A stretch of DNA of 64,000 nt, taken from Sulfodiicoccus acidiphilus. GTDB lineage: Archaea > Thermoproteota > Thermoprotei_A > Sulfolobales > Sulfolobaceae. A program made the translations under genes and the position numbers. Shown here in pieces: positions 1 to 9,307 of this stretch (the stretch's first letter is position 1; the number at the start of each line of letters is the position of its first letter). The stretch lies in assembly GCF_003967175.1 (NCBI RefSeq), contig NZ_AP018553.1, forward strand, positions 1,302,001-1,366,000, in the 5' to 3' direction. Under the pieces are notes generated by a model. That model made no database searches and was not told the DNA's origin. It was given only the letters and a program-made list of their open reading frames with translations.

Positions 1-2
1 CT

Positions 3-332
3 ACCATGGACATGGTTAAGCTTGAGGGAGGTGAGCCGGCGGATTTTTACGACGTAGGAGGAGGTGCCAGCAGGGAGAGGGTAAAAGAGTGCGTAGTTAA
101 GGTCGGAGGTAATCAGAAAGTGAAGAAGATTGTGATCAACATCTTTGGAGGGATAACTAGATGTGACGAGGTGGCGGCAGGGATCGTCGAGGCTATGAAG
201 ATCGTGAAGAAGCCTATGTTTGTGAGGTTGGTGGGGACGAACGAGGAGGAGGGCCACAAGATCTTGAGGGAAAACGGTATAAAGGCCTATGCAGACGCGC
301 TTTCAGCCGTGAGGGATGCGATACGATCGTGA
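3..332 (+). CDS. sucC: Succinyl-CoA ligase (ADP-forming) beta subunit, C-terminal part
   Basis: This is the last 109 residues of the beta subunit, which with SucD interconverts succinyl-CoA and succinate with nucleotide phosphorylation in the cytoplasmic TCA cycle. The frame is open to the window edge, so the start lies upstream. The family is recognised from the block [20 protein letters not shown], the [13 protein letters not shown] segment and the [10 protein letters not shown] segment, all hallmarks of the CoA-ligase domain. It overlaps sucD by four bases (GTGA), so the two are translationally coupled in one operon. The identification is secure; only the 5' part is missing. Confidence 0.95.
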   Translation, partial: TMDMVKLEGGEPADFYDVGGGASRERVKECVVKVGGNQKVKKIVINIFGGITRCDEVAAGIVEAMKIVKKPMFVRLVGTNEEEGHKILRENGIKAYADALSAVRDAIRS

Positions 333-1180
333 GCTCTAACACCAGGGTTATCGTTCAGGGTATAACAGGGAAGGAGGGTTCCTTCCACGCTCAGAGGATG
401 AAGTCCTACGGCACTAAGGTCGTTGCAGGAGTCACTCCTGGAAGGGGAGGGACGTCTGTCTCAGGCATACCTGTCTACGACACGGTGCAGGACGCCTTCA
501 AGGAACATGAGGCTGAGGCCAGCGTAATATTCGTTCCTGCGAAGTTCGCTGCGGACGCGGTCTACGAGGCCGTCGACGCTGGACTGAAGTTGGTCGTCGT
601 AATAACGGAACACATTCCAGTTCTAGACACGGCAAGGTTCGTCAAGTACGCCAAGGAAAGAGGAGTAATGCTCATAGGCCCTAACTGTCCCGGCCTTATA
701 GCTCCTGACAGGGCCCTTGTTGGGATACTCCCACCTAGGGCCTTCACTAGGGGCAAGATAGGAGTGGTGTCTAGGTCTGGTACGTTGACGTACGAGGTCG
801 CTGAAATGGTCAGGAACTTGGGTCAATCTACTGTAGTTGGAATAGGTGGAGATCCCATAATAGGAACAGATATGCCAACGATAGTCAAGAAGTTCGAGGA
901 GGACCCAGAGACCGAGAAGATAGTAGTTATAGGCGAGATAGGAGGGGACATGGAAGAGAGAGTCGCTAAGATGAAGGAGAATGGGGAGGTGAAGAAGAGC
1001 ATGGTGGCGTACATAGCCGGTATGACAGCGCCTAGGGAGAAGAGGATGGGCCACGCAGGAGCGGTAGTGTACATGGGTATCGGTACGTTTAACAGCAAAA
1101 TGGAGGCCTTCAAGAGAGCCGGTATACCGGTGGCTAGGTCCCCCTACGAAATCCCCAAGTTACTGGAGGATCGACCGTGA
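329..1180 (+). CDS. sucD: Succinyl-CoA ligase (ADP-forming) alpha subunit
   Basis: This 283-residue protein is the CoA-binding, phosphohistidine-bearing subunit of succinyl-CoA ligase. The N-terminal Rossmann-like CoA-binding part carries [14 protein letters not shown] (about residues 7-20), the central part has [10 protein letters not shown], and the active-site histidine sits in MGHAGAVV near residue 242. The length matches the family. The start is the GTG that overlaps the sucC stop codon. The next gene also overlaps its own stop by four bases, which suggests a three-gene transcript. Nothing is missing or unusual. Confidence 0.96.
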   Translation: MSSNTRVIVQGITGKEGSFHAQRMKSYGTKVVAGVTPGRGGTSVSGIPVYDTVQDAFKEHEAEASVIFVPAKFAADAVYEAVDAGLKLVVVITEHIPVLDTARFVKYAKERGVMLIGPNCPGLIAPDRALVGILPPRAFTRGKIGVVSRSGTLTYEVAEMVRNLGQSTVVGIGGDPIIGTDMPTIVKKFEEDPETEKIVVIGEIGGDMEERVAKMKENGEVKKSMVAYIAGMTAPREKRMGHAGAVVYMGIGTFNSKMEAFKRAGIPVARSPYEIPKLLEDRP

Positions 1181-1407
1181 GTGACACGTGTTCTTATGAT
1201 TCTATCATCAAAGATACGGAAATCAGGAAAATAATGGATGCGTTAGATGGCGAGTCTAGAAAACATGCGTCAAGGCTACTATCAGAGCTCTACGTGAAGG
1301 GTGAGAAGCTGTCCATCAGCGAGGCTATCGTGAAGTACGGATCTTTAGGGGAAGCTAGGGTGAGGGCCCTTTACGAGAGGGAACTTTCTCTCCTCAAAGG
1401 TAGATAG
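1177..1407 (+). CDS. Small hypothetical protein in the sucCD operon
   Basis: This is a 76-residue charged protein with no family I recognise. It is predicted to be mostly helical, with one Cys near the N-terminus and no membrane segment. Its GTG start overlaps the sucD stop (GTGA), which is the best evidence that it is a real, co-translated gene. Codon use resembles sucD. It could be a small regulator or accessory factor of the TCA enzyme, but that rests on position alone. The downstream bases are AT-rich and the next gene is about 130 bases away. Confidence 0.7.
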   Translation: MSDTCSYDSIIKDTEIRKIMDALDGESRKHASRLLSELYVKGEKLSISEAIVKYGSLGEARVRALYERELSLLKGR

Positions 1408-1536
1408 GGACTATTTCCCTCCTTTCTGAAAATATTTAATGGGAAAAGATCTCTTCATGTAAGGATTAAAATCCATCGAAAAAGCGATCCTTGGAGAATT
1501 GTGCTCTAGGTACTGAAACCTGAAATTTGGTGCCTA

Positions 1537-2061
1537 ATGGGAAAGGAGGGTGGGAGGTCTGGAGAAATTCTCGATTCTCCTCGGGAGGTAATATCTGCAG
1601 CGTCTTCTTTTAACTTGTTTCTGACAATGGGACCATTCGTGGACATCCAAGAGGTAATCCTAAAGATAGGAGAGGGAATAGCACCAGAGGATTCTGTCGA
1701 CGCCCTAGCCGATAGGCTAGACGCCGAGAAGCTACTGAAACTTAGGCTCGACGTGTCCCTTTTCTACCTTCACAGGTCTGAGGAGACCAGTTCCCCCCAG
1801 CTTGCGTCGGAGTACCTTTTTAAGTCAGTTACGGAGGCGTTGAAGGGACTTGCCCAGTACTTGGGATTCAAGGGCTCAAGGAGCGAGATTGTGTCTCTAC
1901 TTACGGAGGCCTTGGGAGATTGGGTAGACGAGAGTTGGGAGGTGGCGATGGTTCTTCACTACGACGGGTATATAGACAATAATTTGGACGAGAGTGACGT
2001 GGCTCATTACTCTATAAGGGTAAAGGAGTTCTTGGCCAAGTGTTACGAAGTCCTTACCTAA
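1537..2061 (+). CDS. PaREP1-like (HEPN-type) helical protein
   Basis: This 174-residue protein is mostly alpha-helical. Residues about 85-110 (LASEYLFKSVTEALKGLAQ) resemble the core of the archaeal PaREP1 domain, a HEPN-superfamily fold. The family is multicopy in crenarchaea and its function is unknown; some HEPN proteins are ribonucleases, but no R-x4-6-H motif is evident here. The ATG at 1537 gives the longest frame. An ATG at 1627 is an alternative because the first 30 residues look non-conserved. The gene stands alone, with a mobile-element remnant just downstream. Confidence 0.7.
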   Translation: MGKEGGRSGEILDSPREVISAASSFNLFLTMGPFVDIQEVILKIGEGIAPEDSVDALADRLDAEKLLKLRLDVSLFYLHRSEETSSPQLASEYLFKSVTEALKGLAQYLGFKGSRSEIVSLLTEALGDWVDESWEVAMVLHYDGYIDNNLDESDVAHYSIRVKEFLAKCYEVLT

Positions 2062-2122
2062 GTCGGGAGTAATTCTACCGTTTTCTGATTCACTGCGTTC
2101 AATCTCAAGTATTAACTTGCTA

Positions 2123-2397
2123 GGGGAGAAGTCCCCTTCCGTGAGGACGGACAGCCCCCTTATGTAAACCCTTTATAGTCATCAAAATACTATTTCTACG
2201 ACCTCTACTGTGAGAGCTGGGTCGCACCCTCGGGACTGAGGGAACTCACGCCCGTGGAGAGGAAACCCTCCGTGACCCCCCTTCCACGATTTTCACAACG
2301 ATTCCACGGAACCTCCGCTACGTAAGGAGATCGAGGTCCCTCCGAGGAGCGGGACTCACCGCGAGGACGCCCCGTCCGTGAGGGCGGGGTAGTTCAC
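2123..2397 (+). repeat. Repeat family R1, copy A (short non-autonomous element)
   Basis: This roughly 275-bp non-coding element opens with a hairpin-forming segment (GTCCCCTTCCGTGAGGACGG) and ends in GGGCGGGGTAGTTCAC. Related copies lie at 34675-34818 (partial), 35454-35733 (inverted) and 42741-42991 (divergent). Shared internal markers are GTGAGAGCTGGGTCGCACCC, GGGAACTCACGCCCGTGGAG and TTCCACGGAACCTCC. It has no open frame. Paired end hairpins and the absence of long terminal inverted repeats suggest an IS200/IS605-derived miniature element. The rest of the 2062-2656 gap shows no gene. Confidence 0.7.
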
Positions 2398-2656
2398 TGG
2401 TTACAACCTATTCGTCAACCCTCGCAAGCGGAACTCATTCCTGTCCTGAAGGTGTTGGTTCCCCTTATACACCTAAGGGAGACATGTGTGAGGGAGAGGG
2501 CTCTTCCAATAGACTTCCAAAGAGCGACACCGTGCTAAAATTAGGGATAAACCCACAGCGTTGGAGTTAAGTTACTATTTTTAGAGGTTTTCAATTTAAT
2601 TTAGAGGAGCGAAGAGGAGAAAGAGTTATGAAGTACGAGTTGGTAGAGTGTAACTG

Positions 2657-2956
2657 ATGCTAACCACAACCCAATTGGAGGCAGAGATCGGCGCTGTGGC
2701 CATTCCCTTCATAATAGGATTGCTCATCGGTCTACTTATAAGGAAGATAATCAGTGTGGGAGTGATTTTACTAGCCTTAGTAGTGCTCCTACTTGCATTG
2801 GGTTACATAAGGCCTGAACAGATATCCGCTTTCCTTCAGATGGCCGGGGAGTACGCACAACAGGCGACCACGAGGGCTCACGAGATCTCGGGCTTCATTC
2901 CCTACTCCTCCCTCAGCTTCGTGATTGGTTTCGTGATAGGTATAGTGAAGGGATAG
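2657..2956 (+). CDS. FUN14-like small membrane protein
   Basis: This 99-residue protein has three hydrophobic stretches, at about residues 13-28, 31-50 and 82-98. The opening glycine-rich helix and the closing VIGFVIGIVKG helix match the layout of archaeal FUN14-family proteins, whose function in archaea is unknown. The gene begins at an ATG preceded by AG-rich sequence and lies 158 bases upstream of a MinD-like ATPase on the same strand. The separate promoter of that ATPase argues against a tight operon. The family assignment is by pattern and is moderately sure. Confidence 0.72.
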   Translation: MLTTTQLEAEIGAVAIPFIIGLLIGLLIRKIISVGVILLALVVLLLALGYIRPEQISAFLQMAGEYAQQATTRAHEISGFIPYSSLSFVIGFVIGIVKG

Positions 2957-3114
2957 AGAAGGGTTTCCGAACTTTTAGGGCATTCCTCCTAGATCGAATC
3001 AAGGGTTTGGGACAGGATATTATCAGAATATCATCCCCATGATCAAAGGTAAGGATTCAGTTGTCTTGTGGCTAGGTCACAAAACTTATAGACTTTTTAA
3101 AGCTGAGAAAGCTC

Positions 3115-3894
3115 GTGCGCCTTACTTTGTCAGGTGTCAAGGGTGGAGTCGGCAAGTCCACCTTGGCAGTTTCCATAGCCAAATTATTGGCAAGGAATGG
3201 GGACACAGTGCTCCTAGTAGACAGAGACATAATAGGGTGGTCCTCTAGGTTGCTCGGTCACGAAGGTCCCTCGCTCCTTCACTGTGCAGCTTCTGGAGAG
3301 GAGGGACAGTTCTGGGTGACTAGGGAAGAAGGAAAAGGTAGGTTGACGGCCGTGAGGATCAATCCAGATCCACCGTTGTTCGTAAAGGACTTCAAGGTAA
3401 TAAAGGAGGATCCGTCTCGCTTCAATAGGTACGTTAAACTCTACGAGGCGCTCCTGAGAAATCACGAGATAGTCGTAGTAGACAATCCTCCTAACGTATT
3501 CCAAGGCGATGAGGCTGTGGACCTAGAGCATAGGGCCTTTACTAACCTTAGGAGGGACGAGAGGTGGTACAGGGTCTACGTCTCAGATCCCTCGGAGAGG
3601 GGCATCTCGGCTGTCCTCCAGTACATGGAGGTGTTGGAGAGCTTCACAGAGACCGGCAGACCTGGAGCCCTTGTGGTAAATATGGTACCCCCTCTACCCG
3701 AGGAGGCCGCCCGGGCCTCTTCCTCCCTGAGGAGGGTCTGCGCGGAAAAGTCCCTTCCTGTCTGCGCCGTTGTGCCCTTCGACGAGAGACTTTACACTTA
3801 CGGTTCCTATATGGAACTTAACGAATTCCCAGAACAGGTAATTGCGCTATCTAAGGCATTGGTTCGTTTGCCTGAGAAAGCCTTAATAGAGTAA
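3115..3894 (+). CDS. MinD/ParA-like P-loop ATPase, copy 1
   Basis: This 259-residue protein carries the deviant Walker A motif [10 protein letters not shown] (residues 7-16) of the MinD/ParA/Mrp superfamily. A DRDIIGW segment follows at about 37-43, where MinD proteins usually have a D-x-D switch. VVVDNPPNVF near residue 122 is the Walker-B-like strand. Such ATPases position cargo or act in plasmid and chromosome segregation, but the partner here is unknown. The GTG start lies about 26 bases after a TATA-like CTTATAGAC, so the message is probably leaderless. A close paralog lies at 18557-19308. Confidence 0.85.
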   Translation: MRLTLSGVKGGVGKSTLAVSIAKLLARNGDTVLLVDRDIIGWSSRLLGHEGPSLLHCAASGEEGQFWVTREEGKGRLTAVRINPDPPLFVKDFKVIKEDPSRFNRYVKLYEALLRNHEIVVVDNPPNVFQGDEAVDLEHRAFTNLRRDERWYRVYVSDPSERGISAVLQYMEVLESFTETGRPGALVVNMVPPLPEEAARASSSLRRVCAEKSLPVCAVVPFDERLYTYGSYMELNEFPEQVIALSKALVRLPEKALIE

Positions 3895-3902
3895 AGATTT
3901 AG

Positions 3903-4163
3903 TCAGTCCCCCTTTCCCTCCTTTCCTTTGCTTCTCTCCACTCTCTCCCTCTTGACATCCAACCTTCCTCCTCCTGCCCTCGATCTGCACTCAGTTGACC
4001 AACTCTCCTTCTCCCCCTGTAGCTCACTGCATTCAAGACCGATTTCCCTCAGGGACTTTAGGTAGTTCCTAACATTTCTCATCTTCCTGAACTTCCTTTC
4101 AACAGTCACTTCCTTATCCTTAACGGTCAACCTTCCTGTTACGGAATACTTCACGGACTTCAT
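3903..4163 (-). CDS. Hypothetical basic protein
   Basis: This 86-residue, Lys/Arg/Glu-rich protein belongs to no family I recognise. The first 55 residues look ordered (a beta-rich start, then a helix around MRNVRNYLKSLREIG), whereas the last 30 are charged and probably disordered. A TATA-like CTTAATACC lies about 26 bases before the ATG, as expected for a leaderless gene. It converges on the MinD-like gene with an eight-base gap. Base composition is biased, so a chance frame cannot be excluded. Confidence 0.45.
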   Translation of the reverse strand: MKSVKYSVTGRLTVKDKEVTVERKFRKMRNVRNYLKSLREIGLECSELQGEKESWSTECRSRAGGGRLDVKRERVERSKGKEGKGD

Positions 4164-5137
4164 GTGGGCATGAGGAAGAGGACAGGGTATTAAGTTCTTC
4201 GTGCTTCCCTTAGATGGTTTGGAGAGGTTTTGGGAATTTTCTCTCAGTTAGCCGTAAAGCAGGTCCTTCCTTAGATCCTCGTAGGAACTCGTCTACACTA
4301 TTAAGTCGCTAGCGAACTAAATAGCCATAGTAGAGTAAAGACTGAAAACCTTAACATTTCCTTATACTTTTCCCTAAAACCCTTCTCTTATTAACTTCGT
4401 CCGATATCCAGGTTTTAGGTTTCTCAACGGGACGAACCTCTACGAGTTAGTCGCCAAGAGGTTCTATGTAACGGGGTAAGGTCGACAAGGTAGAAGCGTT
4501 CGAGGTAGAGCTAAGGTGTGGATGGGACTCACCAGTCTAGACCAGTGGTGGAGAGGTGGAGGCCTTTGAGAAGTTCGTGACGCCAGGCACTGAGGGGTAC
4601 AGAAATTCGTGAGGTTCCTCGAGGCGGAAGGACCTTCAGATCTGGCCGATAATACGTGATTCCGTGGGTTGCCTAAAATCGCGAGCGGTAGTTCTCTGTA
4701 GGGCAAGACTTCCTGGAACATTTCGTAATTGAAGACGCATGTGACGAACAAACGAAGCTAATGGTAAAGCCGCCCACGTCACTGAGCTTTCCCCTTCATT
4801 GCTCCTCAGAGCCATGGAGGTTTGGCCTTCCAGGGACAGACTATAGCACCTTCGCGCGACCAAACGCTTTCAATCTCTTCTAAACGTCCTTGTCTAGAGT
4901 TGCGTTCACGTAGTGCCACCCGAGGACTTCAGTCGACTACCCCGAACCGAGGACGGGCACCTCTCGAGAGGGTGGGGGACGAGGAAGGTGAGGGTGGTGC
5001 TCCCCTCCACCGGCCCCGAGGACTTGAGGGTTTGCGATCCCTTAAGGGTGGCCGGGGCGGAATTGGAGGTGGATGAGTTACGCCGCGGGTAAACACTTCT
5101 GAATATGCTTAAGAACTAGGTACGACGTTTAAACCTG
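4164..5137. other. Long gap without a recognisable gene
   Basis: This stretch of nearly 1 kb has open frames on both strands, but none has convincing codon use, a promoter or a family signature. The part from about 4380 to 5060 is GC-richer than a normal intergenic region and may be decayed coding DNA. I could not reconstruct a protein from it. The last 40 bases carry the promoter of the next gene (TATA-like GAATATGCTTAAG near 5101). Confidence 0.5.
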
Positions 5138-5770
5138 ATGAGGATTCCAGTCGTTATCGCCGTTGCAGTTATTGTGTTAGTGGTAGTGGTTGCCCTACTC
5201 TTCCCCGCAATGCACACTTCTCTTAGGAGCGACACAGGCACGGCAACACCTAGCAACTTAGCCCTCACCTTAAATCTTAACGCCTCGAGGATTACGCCTG
5301 GTCAAGGGATCGACATCACGGCAGACTTGTATTACAAGGGGAACCAGCCCATCTTAGTTAGCACAAAGGGCCCTGTTATACTCCCCTCACTTTATCCCTG
5401 TTCTCAGCCACTCCTCGTCGGTGTAAAGGTCCTGAAGGGCTACTACACTGTTTCTAACTACTCCTCCGGTAAATCCCTACAGGTCTTCAAGCCCGGTGTG
5501 TACCCCTGTCCACTCATTTTTGCGGTTACAACTTACCGGTTCCTCCCCATGAGCGACAGAGTCCAGCTCATCTACAACGGCACAGTTCAAGCCACGCTCA
5601 GCGACAGGACGTCGGCAGTGGTTTACGGCTACTACTTCCCTACCTCTCCCAACGTCAGCGTCCTGGACTTCTCGGCCTGGAACTTCACCTACTTCCAGCC
5701 CGGGGTTTACACCGTAGTAGCAATTGACTACTTCAATCAGACTGTCTTCGCTTACTTCACTGTGACTTGA
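5138..5770 (+). CDS. Exported or membrane-anchored beta-rich protein
   Basis: This 210-residue protein begins with a hydrophobic segment (about residues 4-24) that is a signal peptide or anchor. A Ser/Thr/Asn-rich, beta-strand-rich extracellular part with several N-glycosylation sequons follows (for example NLNAS, NYSS, NGT, NFT, NQT). Two Tyr-Pro-Cys motifs, at about 86-88 and 129-131, could form a disulfide outside the cell. No enzyme motif is visible. The ATG has a TATA-like element about 30 bases upstream. It is typical of the many unassigned Sulfolobales surface proteins. Confidence 0.75.
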   Translation: MRIPVVIAVAVIVLVVVVALLFPAMHTSLRSDTGTATPSNLALTLNLNASRITPGQGIDITADLYYKGNQPILVSTKGPVILPSLYPCSQPLLVGVKVLKGYYTVSNYSSGKSLQVFKPGVYPCPLIFAVTTYRFLPMSDRVQLIYNGTVQATLSDRTSAVVYGYYFPTSPNVSVLDFSAWNFTYFQPGVYTVVAIDYFNQTVFAYFTVT

Positions 5771-5988
5771 TCGTAGACAGAAGGCCGATGTTCAAAGAGG
5801 CCTGAGTGAATGGCTACTTATTGTGGGATTTCTATCACGAGTAAAGGTTTTCTGTCCTAGGAGCACTTTCTAGGGCTTACTATCTTGGCTCTACTCACTT
5901 TCCTGTCCACTACGCTGACCCGCATTACTATCTCTTCAGGGACTTGAACTACTGTGTTAGTTGACGGTGCTTCGGTAGGTCGATCGTG

Positions 5989-6921
5989 TTAGGTCTCCCA
6001 ACCGTAGAACGCCCTGTGAAGATATGAACCTATTTCTGCGACAGCTTGGCTTGCGGCTGGCGTCACGTCCCAGAATGAAAGGAAGCCGTGTATTTGTCCT
6101 CCGTATCTCACGTTAACAACCTCGACTCCAGCCTTCCTTAGTTTGGCAGCGTAGATCTCGCCTTGGTCCCTAAGGGGATCGTACTCCGCCGTTATCACGA
6201 GGGCTGGAGGTAATCTTGACAGATCGTCAGCTCTGGCCGGGGAGACTCGCGGATCGAGAATCTCGCTTCCCCTGTTGAGGTACTGTTCTCCGAACCACCT
6301 CATCATTTCTCTTGTAAGAAACAGTCCCTCTCCGAACTCCGTTACGCTGGGGGTCTCAGTGGCGAAGTCGGTTGCAGGATATATCAGTACCTGTTCCTTG
6401 AGTGGTATCCCAGAATCCCTCGCCATTATGGAGACTACAGCAGCTAGGTTTCCCCCAGCACTGTCTCCTGCTACCGCAATTGAAGAGATGCTCATTTCTC
6501 CCGCCTCATCCCTAGCCCATTTCAACACATCGAAGGAGTCAATCACTGCTGCCGGAAACTTGTTCTCTGGAGCGAGTCTATAGTCAACCGACGCGACTAC
6601 ACAGTTGCACGAGTACGCTATTGCTCTACAGAGGTTGTCGTAGGTGTTTATGTTACCAAATACGAAACCTCCCCCATGGTAGTAGATCGTGAGTCCAGCC
6701 TTCTCAGGCAAGTTGTGTGGGTAGTACAGGCGGACTGGGATTTCAGCCTGGGATCCCATAACCTTGATGTCCTCTACGTTCCTGAGCGGGGCCTTGTAAG
6801 TAAATGTGAGTAGACTACCTTGATCGAAGGCCTTCCTTGCCTCAGCTAAGTTCTGGGTTGAGGTAGGTGGGAGAAGCTTATATGCTTCTAGGATTTTGAT
6901 TAAGCCCGGTTCCAGGGGCAT
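5989..6921 (-). CDS. Alpha/beta hydrolase, hormone-sensitive-lipase-type esterase
   Basis: This 310-residue cytoplasmic carboxylesterase belongs to the HSL (family IV) group, which hydrolyses short acyl esters. The oxyanion-hole motif YYHGGGFVFG lies at about 79-88. The nucleophile Ser is in GDSAGGN near 153, the catalytic Asp in AEYDPLRDQG near 250, and the His in QIHGFLSF near 281. The length is normal and all catalytic residues are present. The ATG start is followed by a helical cap region, as in characterised archaeal members. The gene stands alone. Confidence 0.93.
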   Translation of the reverse strand: MPLEPGLIKILEAYKLLPPTSTQNLAEARKAFDQGSLLTFTYKAPLRNVEDIKVMGSQAEIPVRLYYPHNLPEKAGLTIYYHGGGFVFGNINTYDNLCRAIAYSCNCVVASVDYRLAPENKFPAAVIDSFDVLKWARDEAGEMSISSIAVAGDSAGGNLAAVVSIMARDSGIPLKEQVLIYPATDFATETPSVTEFGEGLFLTREMMRWFGEQYLNRGSEILDPRVSPARADDLSRLPPALVITAEYDPLRDQGEIYAAKLRKAGVEVVNVRYGGQIHGFLSFWDVTPAASQAVAEIGSYLHRAFYGWET

Positions 6922-7033
6922 TTCTTGTTATTCATTAGGCGGAATATAACACTTTACATGAGGATCCTACATATCTTTCGGCCCAACTAGCAGAGGCCAC
7001 TACCCAACTGGATGTCATCAATCACCATAACGG

Positions 7034-7734
7034 TTAAAGTGAAACCACAGATCCGTTTCCGAGGGGACTCCCCACCTCCAGCCACGCTGCGACAGAAGAT
7101 GATGCAACGTACTCCTCCCACCTATAGAGCTTGTAGTACTCCTCTTCCTCTTTAGCCCTGTTCAGGTTATAGTAGTTCAGGACGTGGAGTTCTGTGGAGG
7201 AGAGTGTGTGGTAAAGTAGGGCGCTGTTGAGCGAGGTCGATTCAGGGCCGAAAGAGTCCCTCAGCCTCTCCAGGGCCTCTCTAGGGGACAAGGAAGGGAT
7301 CCACCTCGCAAGTTCGTTTAAGAGGAGGAAACTGTCCGTGTAAGGGAGATCGGGCTCGTTGAACGCTTTCCTGAGCACTGACCCGTTGTGAGCAAAGAAG
7401 AGTTCGGCTGGGCCGCTCCTGACATGGTAAGGGTGTGTATGTCCGATACCTTTCAGCTCTTTTCTAGACGATCTCCTCGAGTGGATCACGCCCACACACC
7501 TCCCCCTTAAGAGGGACGATATCCCATCCAATGCGGGATCCTCGTATATGGGTTCTCCACTCCTGTAGTAGAGTTGTCTCCAAGAACCATTTACCTCAAC
7601 TAGCGCTGCCACCCCCCACCCGTCGGGATGGCTCCTCCCCCACTAAGGGGATCTGAGCGGGAAACTTCCCTCAGCGCTCTTATCACCTGTCGGGAAACTC
7701 CGTCTCTTACGTTAAACGCAACGAAACGGCACAT
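7034..7734 (-). CDS. Class II glutamine amidotransferase-like protein (one-base shift)
   Basis: Restoring one base gives a 233-residue protein that starts MCRFVAF, with Cys2 as the N-terminal nucleophile of class II (Ntn) glutamine amidotransferases. The shift lies in the C5 run at 7637-7641. Adding one base joins the N-terminal 32 residues to RSHPDGWGVAAL, and the H-P-D-G-W-G block is the family hallmark. IGHTHPYHVRSG and FFAHNGSV further on also fit a YafJ-like stand-alone domain. It could release ammonia from glutamine or act as a peptidase; the substrate is unknown. It directly follows the stop of the hydrolase upstream (TAGATG), so the two share a transcript. Confidence 0.85.
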
Positions 7735-8436
7735 CTACATTCTAATCATGAGTCCATCCCTGGCTATTATGGCTTTCCCGCCGACTAACTGTTCCGCCTC
7801 TTTCACAATCTGGGAAGGTATGTGGGTGAGCACTAGCCTCTTTCCTGAGAAGAAGTTGAGGGCCTCTTGAACTGACGTGTGTCCCCACCTGGAGCAGTCC
7901 TCCAAACAGGAAGACTCGTGGACTACTAAGTCGACTCCCTTGAGCTCCCTGAGTATGGGCTCGCAAGGTTCCCGAGTGTCACCACTGTAAAGCAACCTCT
8001 TCTTTCCGTCATCTACCACATACGCTACAGAGTATATGCTGTGACATCCCGGCACGGACCAAACTTCAACGTCACCTAAGGATGACCTAGGCAGGTCCGC
8101 CTCAAGGAGCTCCACTTCTATATCGTTTCCCGCAGCCTTCATCGCGGATAGCACGGGGCCCAATCCAGGTGGAGAAGCCACGAATAATTTGGGCATTGCG
8201 GTGATCTTCCTCAGAACTAAGTGGTCAGGCAGGCCATTGAAGTGATCGAGGTGAGTGTGCGTGACGAATAGCGCTTGGAACGACTTGGTCAGACCCATGT
8301 CTTCTAGTCTCAAATTTGCTCCTGCTCCCATGTCTAGGAGCACTCCAACAGCTCCACTCGCGACTAGGATGGAGGACCTGAACCTGGATGATCCGAGGGT
8401 CGCGCCCGCACCCGTGCCTAAGAACGTCAACTCCAC
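7735..8436 (-). CDS. Metallo-beta-lactamase-fold hydrolase, RNase Z-like
   Basis: This 233-residue protein contains the metal-binding motif THTHLDHFNG at about 58-67, a second ligand region at PGCHSIYSVAY near 129, and an Asp in YSGDTREP near 150. The order and length match the RNase Z/PqqB-like branch of the fold. The long tRNA-contacting arm of true RNase Z is not obvious, so the substrate is uncertain. It lies between a sugar kinase and an amidotransferase with almost no spacing, which implies a common operon. Confidence 0.88.
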   Translation of the reverse strand: MELTFLGTGAGATLGSSRFRSSILVASGAVGVLLDMGAGANLRLEDMGLTKSFQALFVTHTHLDHFNGLPDHLVLRKITAMPKLFVASPPGLGPVLSAMKAAGNDIEVELLEADLPRSSLGDVEVWSVPGCHSIYSVAYVVDDGKKRLLYSGDTREPCEPILRELKGVDLVVHESSCLEDCSRWGHTSVQEALNFFSGKRLVLTHIPSQIVKEAEQLVGGKAIIARDGLMIRM

Positions 8437-8438
8437 GA

Positions 8439-9307
8439 TTAAGACCTCACGTACTCTTCTATCTCCTCCATTCGAGGACCTAGAGCACCCACGGTAGTAG
8501 TGGACACAGCGGCAGCGAGGTTAGCGAACTTGACGGCCTCCTCTAGGTCATGACCCTTGTCCAGCATTACAGCTAGGGCCGAGTTAAAGACGTCCCCCGC
8601 TCCGGTGGTGTCGACTGCCCTCACTCTGAGGGTGGGAACCTTGGATGTTCCCCTCCTCGTTACCACCAAGGCCCCACTCTCCCTAGCGTCACTACCACTG
8701 CGTATCTCACTAACCTCAGGAGCGAATTAGCCGCGTCTACAACAGTGCTGGCAGAAGTTAGTTGCTTCGCCTCGACCTCGTTAGGAGTGACGACGTCGGC
8801 GTGTCTCAATAGGTTCACGTCCCTCAGGATCGCAGGCGCGGGGTTCAGTATCCTTATGCAGTCCACACATTCGATCAGCGCCTTCTTCACAACCTCCTCG
8901 CTCACCTCCAGCTGCGTCAGTAGAACGTCGGTGTACTCTAAGGAGTCGCCTAGATCGGCCGGCTCCAAGAGGGCGTTTGCTCCCCTATCTACAATTATCA
9001 TGTTCTCCCCTTCCCTGTCCACCACAACTATTGCGGTTCCAGTTCTAGCCCTCTTCACCCTCACGTACCTAGTTCCAACGTTTTCAGATTCTAGGAAGCT
9101 TATGGCCTTCGTACCGTAGTCGTCGTCTCCCACCGCGGCCACCAGTTGCACCCGACCCTCCAATCTCGACGCTGACACGGCTTGGTTCGACCCCTTACCT
9201 CCGTGAAGAACTAGGAGTTCCCTGCTGAAAACAGTCTCGCTAGGTGAGGGGAACCTGTCCACCTTCACTTCTAGATCTACGTTGTAGCTTCCTACTACAG
9301 TTATCAC
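8439..9307 (-). CDS. PfkB-family sugar/nucleoside kinase (one-base shift)
   Basis: Restoring one base gives a 289-residue PfkB (ribokinase-type) kinase. The N-terminal part has VGSYNVDLEVKVDRFP and the substrate-binding LHGGKGSNQAVSASRL. The C-terminal part has the second PfkB signature DTTGAGDVFNSAL, with the catalytic Asp. The shift is in the CCC at 8681-8683; one more base turns VVVTLGRVG into VVVTLGESGALVVT, the expected strand before the second signature. Ribose, adenosine or a related sugar is a likely substrate. It overlaps the following kinase by four bases and is part of the 7034-10512 operon. Confidence 0.9.

Noticed and set aside
562-1113. Three minus-strand open frames inside sucD
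   Set aside because: They are shadows of a well-supported gene, with no promoter, no family match and skewed composition.
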